Positions 24,519-35,700 of a stretch of DNA of 64,000 bases are shown here, in pieces. The stretch covers positions 9,593,716-9,657,715 of the forward strand of contig NC_087067.1 in assembly GCF_963678635.1 (NCBI RefSeq), given 5' to 3'. A program made the translations under genes and the position numbers. Each line of letters begins with the position of its first letter. Within the stretch, counting starts at the first letter, position 1. This stretch comes from Symsagittifera roscoffensis (taxonomy: Eukaryota > Xenacoelomorpha > Acoela > Convolutidae). The notes below the pieces were generated by a model. That model saw only the letters and a program-made list of their open reading frames with translations. It was not told the DNA's origin and ran no database searches.

Positions 24519-24570
24519 TTCTTTCGTGTCGACGGAAGGTTGCACTGTGCCTATCTGGCAGAATGGCACA
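24519..24570. repeat. Outer end of the inserted element (direct repeat of 14,596-14,647)
   Basis: 52 nt match with a single C/A difference, ending in the shared GAATGGCACA. This marks the 5' end of the insertion in its own orientation. Confidence 0.8.
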
Positions 24571-24573
24571 CAG

Positions 24574-24818
24574 AGTAGCTTTCATGGAGGAAGTCTGGAC
24601 AGTGGTTCAGAGCTACGGAACCCAGTCCATTTTGAAAATAGGTCTCAACCGACCACTGATGCGGGAAGTCCTTGACAAATTCGACGAGTGTGAAGGGAGA
24701 TTGAGTGAGTTGTTGATCGACTCAGCCACTGACGAAAGTGAAGCAAACTCTCCTATAAAGATGACAACGCAAGAGGATAAAGGAGAAGTTGTGTATCTGT
24801 CGAGAACTAGGAAAGGTG
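24574..24818 (+). pseudogene. Rearranged fragment of the giant ORF, right half
   Basis: It continues the fragment that stops at 13,764 and copies 8,226-8,475 of the plus-strand giant frame. It lacks the local duplication that spoils that copy near 8,265-8,295, so it preserves an older state of the segment. It ends abruptly at about 24,818, where LINE sequence begins in the same frame. Confidence 0.75.
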
Positions 24819-25456
24819 ACATGCTCAGTGCGAGTGGGGGCTGTGATAGTGCAATTGCAGCCAGATGTTGCGTAGCCTGTTGTAGATATGCAGCCATACT
24901 ACCTTCGCGGCATATATTTTTCAGAATACGCGGAAAAGTGTAGTCTTCTTGTGTACGATCAACGATGCTCCACGGAATTGAAACTTGGGGTCCCAACGTA
25001 TCAGATCTTCAACGACTCCAACGAAATGACAGTTCAAGGATCCGTTGGATCTGTGGCGTTAAGCCCGGTGTTTATGACCCAGGTGCACTTGTTGATAAAC
25101 TCTACTTGTGTGACATTGTCAACGTCCTTCGGAGCAGACGCACCAGATGGTTTGGCCATAATGAGCGCGCTCCCTCAGCTTCATGCATCAAAATGGCCAG
25201 TGATATGAAGATCTCCTCCCTCAAAATAAGTGGGAGACCAAGAAAGACCTGGTTAGATTGTGTGAAAAATGATATCAAGGAACGTTGCCTTACCCACACT
25301 GACCCACAAGACCGTATTTTTTGGAGAGCTGCAGTTCGACATTGCCTGGTGCTGCCAACCCCATCTGATAGGACAGGGACAGCACTATATTCAAAAATTG
25401 GATTTGATGATGATGATGATAGTACATTTCCAACTGTGCCTCGTGGCCAAAAATAA
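24819..25456 (+). pseudogene. LINE (non-LTR retrotransposon) reverse-transcriptase C-terminal remnant
   Basis: The translation shows the typical end of ORF2 in several invertebrate LINEs: GDML..GGC, GKV(stop)SSCVRS, ML-GIETWGP, DLQRLQRND, IRWICGV, RRTRWFGH, SGRPRKTWLDCVKND, then DPQDR and CLVLPTP. A TAG at 24,941-24,943 replaces the Tyr expected in GKVYSSC. The catalytic YxDD region is absent, so this is a 5'-truncated copy, as usual for target-primed insertion. A short GAT repeat lies near 25,405-25,421. Confidence 0.8.
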
Positions 25457-26547
25457 ATCATTGAAAACCAAATATTTTTGTTTGGATTATTTTTTTGATA
25501 AAATTTCCTGCTCTCAGTCGCCTCTGGTTTTGGGTTCAGACTTTCATTAAGATCTGCTATGACGATCGAACAAAAAACACTACAATTCACAATTTTTTGT
25601 GATCGGATCTATCTGTGCCACTAGCAGAGCAACCGGTTACTTTGGTTTTGTCTGAATTTTGTGTTTCATGGAATTTTAGAGGAAGATAATGTGAGTACAC
25701 TTTTTCTTATCTGTTTCGTTGGAATTGGCAACGTTTTGTCCGATGTTGCGATTATGATAATTAAAGTTCCAAGTGCTCACAGTCCTGAGAAGCTTGTGTT
25801 CGGATTCAATTAAGCCTACAAACTTTACATCGGTTTCGAGCTTTTTGCATTGTACTCACAAAAAAACTCGGACACAATAACATTTCAAGAACAAAAATAA
25901 GTTTTGCACTTCTGTGGAGTGGTGGAGTGCAATCCTCCGCCTCAGGGGGTGCAAAAAAACTTAAAAAACATCCAACATAGACAGGGCTGGAGCTTTCCTT
26001 TACATCTCGAGGAAAGCTCCAGCCCTGAATCAGCGTGAGGAGTACCGACAGCGCCAGCTAACTAATCTAACTGCGCTTCTAATCTATTTGTTGTTTTAAC
26101 GTTTTATGTTATCTCGAATTGTGCTTTTTTCTCTGATTTTATGTGGTTTTTTATTGCTTACGATGTTTGTTGTTTTTTCTTTCAGTTGTTCTGATGATGT
26201 CTTAATTGACAAAAACGTTCAAGCGTTCATACTTTTTTTTTCTCTTATAGACAAGTCCATCTGTGCTATAATCGAGGAGGGTAGATTTTAATTGACAATT
26301 CTCTGGATGCTTTAAAATCTACTTGATTTATTCTCAAAATTTTGCCGATGTTTTTATAATGCGTTGGTATGGCCCTATCCAACCTGTGCGCGGACCGTCG
26401 GATGACGGAAGGGCCCATTTTAATTGACCCCCTTTTTTACTCACAAAAAATGGCAAGACTCAACTTCTGCACGACTACCGTGTGTTTAAACAGATATTAG
26501 ACAAAAATAATGAATTTTTTTCACTGGTATCAACTCACTGTTTTCAG
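25457..26547. other. Region upstream of the SLC27A-like gene
   Basis: AT-rich and without a credible gene. It holds the perfect hairpin at 25,982-26,027. Sequence TTTTCAG at 26,541-26,547 directly before the first coding exon looks like a splice acceptor, so the promoter and a 5' untranslated exon may lie here or further left. No TATA box can be assigned. Confidence 0.4.
25982..26027. repeat. Perfect 17-bp inverted repeat
   Basis: CAGGGCTGGAGCTTTCC (25,982-25,998) pairs without mismatch with 26,011-26,027 across a 12-nt loop. It is far richer in G+C than its surroundings. It lies about 530 bp before the first coding exon of the fatty-acid transporter gene. Confidence 0.9.
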
Positions 26548-26553
26548 GCTTTT

Positions 26554-26777
26554 ATGATAAAAAATGTGCTTGCTATGTTAAGGCGAGTGATATCCAAAGC
26601 CTCGCGAAACGTGAAGATGTTCAAGCGCATTTTTGTTATCTCAGTACTCAGCTTAGTATGGTACTACAGCCTACTTAATCTTACGGCATGTGCGTGCGTC
26701 TTATTTCTTCTCTACACTGTTTCTGGAGGATGGAAAACACTCCGAATGTTGTACAACACTTTGCCCAGAGACGCCAG
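26554..26777 (+). CDS. SLC27A: SLC27A exon 1 (membrane anchor)
   Basis: Encodes the N-terminal basic stretch and the membrane segment, ending in [18 protein letters not shown], which matches the SGGW...RD region of vertebrate FATPs. It ends in phase 2 at AG|GTTCTA. Later ATGs at codons 8 and 22 are alternative starts. Confidence 0.85.
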
Positions 26778-29700
26778 GTTCTATAAGCATGCAATCAGTT
26801 ATGATTCAATTTTGAGTTGAAGCCATCAATTGATGACTTTTTTTAGAGCTGCTGTTAAGCTGCTGACAGTGAAATACCGAATGAGTCGTATCCGTAAACA
26901 GAATCTTACGGTGCCCCTTCTGTTCCGCTCTTTTGTAGAGAAACACCCAGACAAAGTAATGTTCATTTGCGCAGATAAGAAGTATACATTTCGAGATGTG
27001 GACATTTTCTCAAATCAAATTGGACAGTACTTTCAACAGAAAGGATTTCAGTAAGTTCAAGGATTTAAGTATTTTTTCAGCGTTTAGTTATAACGCCGCG
27101 TGTTACAATTCCAAAACAGAGGACGACGGCTAAAAGACAGATCGTGTATATCTGTTGGTTGAGCATGCATAATCTGACGTTCTTCTCGTGATGAAAAGGC
27201 GAATTGAGTGAATATTTTAAGAACTCATGTCATGTCAGATATGGAGGTTGTTCTGTTAAACTGTTAATTCAGAACATCAAGAAAAATAACCGGTGGCTGT
27301 GCATTAGGACAGAATATTCCGACCATAATCTTAAAAAAATGATGACGCTTTCACGGTTTTTTTCTTCAAATTAGTGTTTTTTTTTGGGAATCGTGTGATA
27401 AAAGGATCTGACGAAAACCGAGAATTTAGGCTTATTCGACAGTCATGATAAAATAGGCAAGTTCAGCAACGGTTTTTGTCGAAAAAAAATTCTAAATTTT
27501 TTTAACAATTTTTTTATTGTTTTTATTGCAAAGATGGTACCAAAAAAAACCTGTTTTTCTTGATACTGGGGCAACTTTTTGAGTTGTTTTAATGTCGCTC
27601 GAATGAGGGCTGAAAAGGTTTTGATGTGATATATCACTCCACGCATTACGATGATTATTTGCGGTAAATACTTTTGGTTGAAAAACAAAATAAGCCTGCT
27701 CGCTCTTCTCAGTCGCTCGAAATTAGACCAAAAATCAAAAAATTCAAACTGGTTTTTCTCGACACTTGGTTAGTTTTTTGAAGTTGAATCACGACTGAAA
27801 GAGTTTTAATATGATATATCGCTCGACCCATTCCAATGATTATTTTTGGTACCTGACTTTGCGTGGAAAAAAACTAAAACACACCAGAAAACAAAGTTCC
27901 TCCCCATTTTCAATGGTCGGAATAACTATGGTATTAGCGTTACCGATAAACATGATACATTGAGAGTTAACTTTTTTAAAATGGCGAATCGCTTTTTTGT
28001 TTCCAAATGAAAGTGGTGTTGGAGGGATATATGCTGTGCTTTTAGGTATGGAGACGTTATTGACCTCATGATGGAATCGAGGCCCGAGTTTGTCATCATC
28101 TGGCTCGGATTAGCTAAAATAGGTTGCATCACTGCCCTTATTAACACCAATTTGCGAAATCAATCCTTAGTTCATTGCATCAAAACAGCGCAGCCCAAGG
28201 CAGTAATAGTCGGCAGCGAATATGTCGAAGGTAAGATTTAGACTTCAGAAAAACTCAAACTGATTGACTTCTTTTTTCCACTAAAAAAGCTATATTTTTC
28301 AGTGGTCGACGTGATTCGAAACGAGCTTAGTGACGACTACTCCTATTATTACTCGGGTCCCCAGTTAGACGAAAACAGGCAGCCAAATTGCATGACATAT
28401 CTGGACGAAGATATTGCTAAGTGCCAAAGCAACGCTCCCGTAGTGCCTTCCCAAGCAAAACCTACAGGTAGCTGACTTTTATATTCTATTTGTGACTAAG
28501 TCAATTGAAACCCTTCAAATATGTTTGCAAGAATTTAAAATCTTTAATTATGAAATAGTTTGTTTATTCAGCGGTCTTAGAAGGTTAGTACTTAAAAAAT
28601 GTTAAAAATTGTAGTTTTTAGTTCAAAAAGTTATTGACTGATCCCAATTTCTCTCCGAAGAATCAAACAGACAGTTTTTACGTTATTTTTTACCTGCCGT
28701 GCGTTAACCTCCGCATGATTTTATGTGATGCTGAAGCGATTTCGATGAAAATGATACGTTTGCGACTAGCAAACGTATTGTTGGTGTTTTTATTAAAAAT
28801 CGTTTTTAAACTGTTTTCCTTTTACTTTTACTGTTTTCGTTCAGATGTTTTTATATAGATGGGGGAAATTCTGACATAGTGTAGACTTTTTCGGCGCAGT
28901 TTGGCTGTTCTGAGGATTCTGATTGAAGTGCTCGACCTGAACAATCTGATTTCTTGGTAATGGTAATTTTAGATTCTACCTTTCAAAATTATTTAAATGC
29001 AGTTAATTGCAATTTTTACACTAGCGAACTTTAGTGAGAGTAGTGTAATAATGCGACTATTCTTTTTTCTAATCTAAGCCGCAAATTTTGTTGCCACTTT
29101 TACGGCTTTTTGATAGTATGCGCTCTGACATTCAACTGGTGGTAAGTTAACACAGTTGCTGCTTTATTTGTGACTAGTGTTTGCCGATTGTTACGCGTTT
29201 GTGGCCGAAAGGGCAGGGCGTGATAGTCCAAATTTCGAGGTCGCAGGTTCAAATCCGATACGTAGCAAAGTTTCACGAATTCGAGGCTTCTTTTCTTATT
29301 TCACTTGATAAAGCTGCTTTTGTCGTGTTATCGCTAGTGTTTCCGAAGTGCAGCTTCGCCTCTGAGTGAATATTTGTCAGACTGTTTTTCACGTGCTGTG
29401 GGTTTTTCCTGTTCAATCTTTTAGTTTTGCAATCAGATAAAAATTAGTTTCTGGGGTTCTCATTTCAAATTCGACTGAATGAAAAACGGATCTCCTAATT
29501 TTGATCTCAAGTAATGAATTGCGATATTTGTTCGTCTTCTGTCGGAAGTTATGCGAAGCTCCGTTTTATCTCCGAGTACAAGCTACAGATAAGGTTAGAA
29601 ATGCCGCTAAGTTTTCTCGAGGAAGCGAAAACTAATGGTGATCACAAAAAATTCGTGGCTTGTGTTACTTTACTGCTCACTAAATTAGTAAGCATAATTT

Positions 29701-32700
29701 GAGTGTTCTTAACTGGGCGTTTTCATTTCTGGCTCGAGTTCTTCCGCAGTTCTACACGATTTTCTCTATCGAATTGTTTTTGTTGTTATTTAGCGTTTTT
29801 GTTTCAGACAACCTTATTTACATCTACACGTCTGGCACTACGGGACTGCCGAAAGCAGCAGTCATTTCTCACTTCAGGTAATATTTTCACATATTTCAAT
29901 TGTAGCTGTCATACCTTTGAAGAAAACAGGCTTCTAACCAGGTCACCCCACCCGCCCGACAGTCTTCACGGATAACCCTGAAACCGAAACTTTAAAGTCG
30001 GGCTAGTTTTATGCGCCTTGATGTTAGGATAGTTCAGCTCAGTTAAAATAGTAGCCTCTCTTCACTAGAATCGTGACAGATGATGTTGCTATATTTTTTG
30101 GTGTCTTCGAGCTTTAAAAATCAATGAAGCTACGCAATTCCAACTTTATGCACATGAGCTTACTGTAAAATCTACCCTTTGTTGTCTAATTTCAGCTTTG
30201 AGAGCTATAAAGTTAGTCTAATGTTGTGCTGACTGAATATTTCAACTAACAATGTCAAGGTCGAAGCGAAGTTTTGTGTCATAAATTGGCTGACATGGCA
30301 CGTTTAGATTTGCATATCTGCTGCATATAAGCAGTGGATTATGGGGTGTCAGGAAAACTGACGTGTTTTACGTGCCCCTGCCCATTTACCATTCTTCTGG
30401 AGGTTTGTAGAAGCTCTTCTGAGAAACAAAGCTGACCTCAAAGCTAAACATTCTCGTCTGTCGACTATTAAGTTGCTAACAAATTAAAGCTATGTTTCAA
30501 TTGTATCAAAACTGGTAATTCATTGCGTGTTACATTGATTTGAGCATGCAATATTGGTGAATATTTCTGTGTTTTTGTTACGCGTATCTTGATTTTTACG
30601 ATAAATATGGGAGTGAATCGGAAAGTTTAAAGCATTCGAAAGTTGCATCTACATTGAAGCAGACTTAAATTCGCTAGCAACTAATAATGAAGTAGGTGAT
30701 TGACGAATGTCAATTTATGAATAATTGTGAGTCGAATTGATTCAATTGCAAACAAATAACATGGTCCCATTTGGCCTAAAATGACCACTCTGCCTATTCT
30801 GATCTTAGCAAACACCAGTTTCTTTCAGGACCAAGCTTAACACCTTCATTTCTTATCATCTGTACGACAATTCCTTAGCTCTACACTTCTATCTCCTGAT
30901 TAGCTTACCAGAATTTTAAAGTGAAATCAAGTAAAGTTTATTTTTTTGGGCAGATAAATTGTCGATTGCTGCTGGTGGCGTTTTTTGTGTTCCTTGAGTT
31001 TTTGACGGTACAAATTTTTCTTTTTGAAATTTATTTCGTAAGTTGGTTGTAAGTTTACCAACCACAATTTCAGTTCTTTTGTTTTTCCTTTTCTATTTTT
31101 CCGCCTTAGCAGGTATCGGATGATGGTAGGTCAGCGTTGTTGCCTTATATTTAATAATTTGAAGAGCGTGCTTGAAAGTTTTTTTTTGATTTTTTGTTTC
31201 AAATTATTTTTTGCTGCTCAGCGGGTGTCTGCTCAAGTACTGACGTGTCTTATTGGGCATTTTTTTCTCAAAATGATTTAAACAAGACAAATTAAACTTC
31301 GGTAGGCCTTTTTTATTCCGCCATCTCGTCTTCCGTCTATTTTTTTGCCGGGTAGTGTGCCTGTTATGTCTGTGTTGTATGGAAGTTGGTGCAAAGCTTC
31401 GCTTCATCTCTAGGTATGAAATGCAATTCCAGAAGTATCTAAATGGCGCAAAAAACATGCATGACTTCTAGTTTCAAAAGTGGGCTGTATTTTCCCAGCG
31501 GAATAAAACAACTATCTGTTGATCCGGACTTTCGACCATTTGCTGGTTGGCAACGTTGTAGAATTTTTAGTTTGAATTTTTTCCAACTGCCTATTGGCTA
31601 GGTTGGAGAATTTTATTACTCTTGCGATAAGCAAGGTTATTGAAATCGGGTACAATACTTTTTTCCCGTAAACAAATTTGTCCACAGGATCACTTCTAGA
31701 GGATTTCCTCTTCAAGAGGATCTCTTCTAGAGGTTCTTCGCTTCTTAAGTGCAATTTTTTACTTTTTCACTTCTTAAGTGCAAGATCTTTACTTCTTAAT
31801 CTGCAAGTGCAAGTGTTGTTCAATTTAGTTTCACGGGGACTTGAGACGTTTAGTTTTTTTTCTAAAATCATTGTTTTTTTTCGGTTCAGCCGGTGTCTGC
31901 TGAAAGATTGTCGGCTTAGTTCAGCTTACTTACCCTATTATGGATTTTTTGTCGTGCTGTAAGCAATTTCCATTGTAGTTGCAAGTGCAATATTGTTCAT
32001 TGTAGTTCCAGGTGGGACTCAAAACTTGAAGTAGTTTTTTTTTAAATCCTTCATTTTTGGCTCAACTTGTGTCTCCTCAAAAATTGTCGGCTTTGTTTCT
32101 TCTTCATGAGCTTTGTTCCGTTGCTAATTCAATATTCAAATGTCTGGCTTGTTTGCTTAGAGTTAACTTCCAACGAGAAAATTTAAATTTTGGCAGACCT
32201 ATTTTTTTCAACTTGAAAAAATTCGTCTTATGGTTTTTTAATGTTTGTGTTGTATCGCAAGTGTTGTGGAACTCGGCTTCGCCTCTCTGTAAAAACTTGC
32301 ATCATAGGTTCTTTTGAAAATGAAGGGTGATTAACGAGTGTAATGCAATCGGATGCTAGGCCTTCTTCCCTGATTAACTTTGTTCACAGGACTGATTTCC
32401 TGCAGGCCTCGCCCAGGACTCATCTGCTGGAGACCTCTATTGAAGTTACTACATCAGATACTTTCTTTTTCGAGCTGGTTTGCGTTTTGAAAACACGTTC
32501 TATATATACTTGCGATCAGCTTAGTGTGTTATTACGAACCTTCTTTTTTTCTAGCCTAACTCGCAAATAAAAGTGTTCACTTATTTGAAATTTTCACTGT
32601 AGCATTGGAAATTGCATAGCATATATTCTCGCTTTTCTTGTGGCTAGTTTATAGCGGATATTAAGCTGCCATTGCTGAGTGTTTAGTGTGTGGGCTTCTT

Positions 32701-35700
32701 AATCTCTTGGTCGCCGGCTTGAATCTCAGAGGCTTAATGTTTACTAATTCGAGGCTTATTTCTAATTTTTATTGAACTTTATAGAGCTTCTTTTTGTCGT
32801 TTTCTTGCAACTGTTTGCGAAATGAAGCTTCGCCTCTTTGTCAAAATTTGTTTGTGTATCATGGCGTTTTTGTAGTGTCTCTTTTTTCAAAAAGTTTCCG
32901 GCTTTATAAGTTCCGTCATATCGACTTTGTTGCCTCTGATTGCGTCATTCTTGGGCTACTAGTTATTAGTTTTTACTGAGGAGTTAACAGTTTCAGTTTT
33001 TAAGTAGTTCAATTGTGTATAGGTCTTGGTGATTTTTCTTTCAGCAGGAAACAGTCCTAAAATTTGTTCACGCTCAAGTTTGATTTTTTTTGCTGTTTGA
33101 CTTTTGATTTCTTTTCATGTTCAATTCATTTCCCTTGTCAAAAGGAAAGCAAACTCCCCTCGAAGAGCCAAAGTGTTTTTGTAACGATCACGAAAAACGT
33201 GATCGACTTCTAGTTTCGAAACTGGATTTTGATTTTCCATCGGAATAAAAAATTTAACCATTGATATGTTTTTCTCCAATTGGGTTAATGTTAACAAAAA
33301 AGTGACAATCATTAACATTGATTGAAATTGAAAGAGTTTTAAGAGCATGTTTTTTGTAAGAGCTGTGAAATATGAAAATTGAAGTTAAAAAAAAACAAGT
33401 CGGTTTTTTTTCTGTTTCCTTGCGTTCTTGATATTTTTCCAACTGAATGTTGGCTTTGCTTTTATACCATCTGAAAGATATTGATACCCTGAGCTGAAAA
33501 ACTGTTTTAGTAGCAAATATTTTTTCTAAAGTTATCGTTGTGTGGTAATTCTCAATATCGGATAATTAGATTATTCTATATGTTTCTTTTAACGCTTGAA
33601 CGGAAATTTAATCCGGCTAAGAGACCATTTCAGTTAAATTGAGGCAAGCTATTTGGACTTAGGAATGAGCTACTAAGAGAAAAGTATTTCATTTTGCGCT
33701 TAACATGGCGTATTGGTGGAATTTCTCAAAGAAACAACCTGAAAAAAAAATGTTTTTTTTCTTATAATTAAATTTTTATCAACTATTTGGTCTAAATTTT
33801 AAATGAATTGTGGAAGTAAACCAAGACTCGATTTGTCTCTAATCACTATATCAACAATTTAGATTGTACATGCAAATTTTAACTTCGCTTCTGTGTAAAA
33901 AATGCCGATAATAAACTCTCAAAAAATATAGTAAAAACATATGAAATTGTAAATATATTTGAGTTCATAGAGTGATGAAATGAGGTCACTTTGTTTCCAG
34001 CAAATTTTAAACAATAGCTGAGTTTTGAGAAGTTTTCCAAATACCTGTTGGTTCTGTTTGTGGTTGTTTTCGGACTTATTTTTCCATACTGACTTCTCTT
34101 GGCTGACTTTCCTCTTGATTTTTACCCTGTTTTGTCGACTGATATATATGATCTGTAACTATGCACTGATTAAAATGATACGAGATAATGAATAACATTT
34201 TCAACAGATTTTTGATTAACATATGAGCTTGTTTTAATAGAGGGATTGCTTGCTAAAATGTTTGCTCAAAAATCATTAAAACAGTAATGATGGGGCTTTT
34301 TCTGTCAAATGTTTTCAAAAGGGTAAGTCGATTTTTAGACCGAAAAGTTAAAATGGAAAATACGCAATTTGGAATGAAAAATGACTGATTGATTCAATTG
34401 TATCATATAAGCTTTGTCTATTTACAAAGTTTGAATCATAATAGATACTACCATAAGAGCTATAGCGTGATTTTTTAGCCTCCAAAGTTTAAAATAATAA
34501 AAAAACTTAATAATCGTAATAATATTAATTAATTGTAATAATCGATTCTATTAATCAGGAATTAGATATTTTTCAGTAAAAAACTTTTTTTTACAAATAT
34601 GTATAAATCTTTTTGACTTCATCTGTCAGAGTCTTCATAATATATATTTCGAGTTCTTTTGCCATCCTAAATGCCCTTTCTATTCGAAATTTGTTTTTTG
34701 TTGTTGTTAAGAGTAATGAACGTAGTGAATACTGTTATATATGTCTTGGTGATTTTTTGCCGGAAAAATTCTTTATATTTGTTCACGTTTAGTTTTTTTT
34801 TTGCTGTTCGACTTGTGATTTCTTTGTTATTTCAGTTCATTTCTTTTAATAAAAGAAAGCAAACGCCACTATCGAACAGCAAAAGTGTACAGGTCACGAA
34901 AAACGTGATCGACTTTTAGTTTCGAAAGTGGAATTTAGTTATCAAATTTCCCAGCGGAATTGAAAATTTACCTATTGATCCAGTTTTTTCAAATTGGGTT
35001 AATTTGTTCAGAAAAGCACCAATCATAAATGGTCCTTGAAATTCAAAGAGCTTTAAAAGCATATATTGTTTTCTTTAAAATTCAAAACTTGAAGTTTGAT
35101 CAAAAGTTAAGTTAGTTTTCTTCTTTCCATGCGTTTATTTCTTTTTTCCAGCTGTCAGTTGGCTATGTTTGTTAATTTACCAACTTTTTCTAATTCTCCG
35201 TTTTTTTTCACATATAAGTATTATGTGGCTCAACGGTTTGGACTTATGTTATATCGGCTCAGTGGCCTAATATCCTGTCGCTTGAAGAGAGAAAATAGAT
35301 TTTTTTATGTGCGTGTGTGCTTCAGGGGACCTTAAAATCAAGGTTTTCAATTTTTGTATGCATCAAAAATCTTAAGACTGTTTTTTTTTTAGTGTTGCAA
35401 CGAGTGTCTACACTTTTTTGGATCATTACCGCAATTTAGTTTTGTGTCACTGCTGATTTAATAATACTGTTTGTGTTTCTTGACAGATGGAGACAAACGT
35501 ATGAAAGTTCTCCATTTTTTTTGCAAATTTCGATTTAATGGCTTCTGCGTCATATTGTTGGCTAAATTGTTAGTGATGTGTCTGCGTCACTTCTGTGTCA
35601 AATAGGCTTGACATTTTGTCAGACAGATCTTTTTTTTCAACATTTTTTATTAATGAAGTTCTTTTCAATGATTTAAATCGGGTTTTTTTTTTCACGGAAC

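Larger units (their letters stand above)
13765..24569 (-). mobile_element. Inserted LTR-type element carrying only the giant ORF
   Basis: The insertion splits a continuous target (…GGACAGAGTAG… in the plus copy at 8,219-8,229). The left flank ends in ACAG (13,761-13,764) and the right flank begins with ACAG (24,570-24,573), a plausible 4-bp target duplication. The ends are TGTAAC on the left and GGCAC(A) on the right. A 52-bp direct repeat with one mismatch occurs at 14,596-14,647 and 24,519-24,570. In minus orientation the layout is leader, giant frame, 3' region, terminal repeat. No integrase or reverse transcriptase is present, so the element depended on proteins made elsewhere or lost its own genes before or after insertion. 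Confidence 0.65.

Noticed and set aside
27460-27800. Additional full copy of the 450-bp repeat in intron 2
   Set aside because: Only scattered blocks such as TTTTTCTTGATACT agree; too weak to call.
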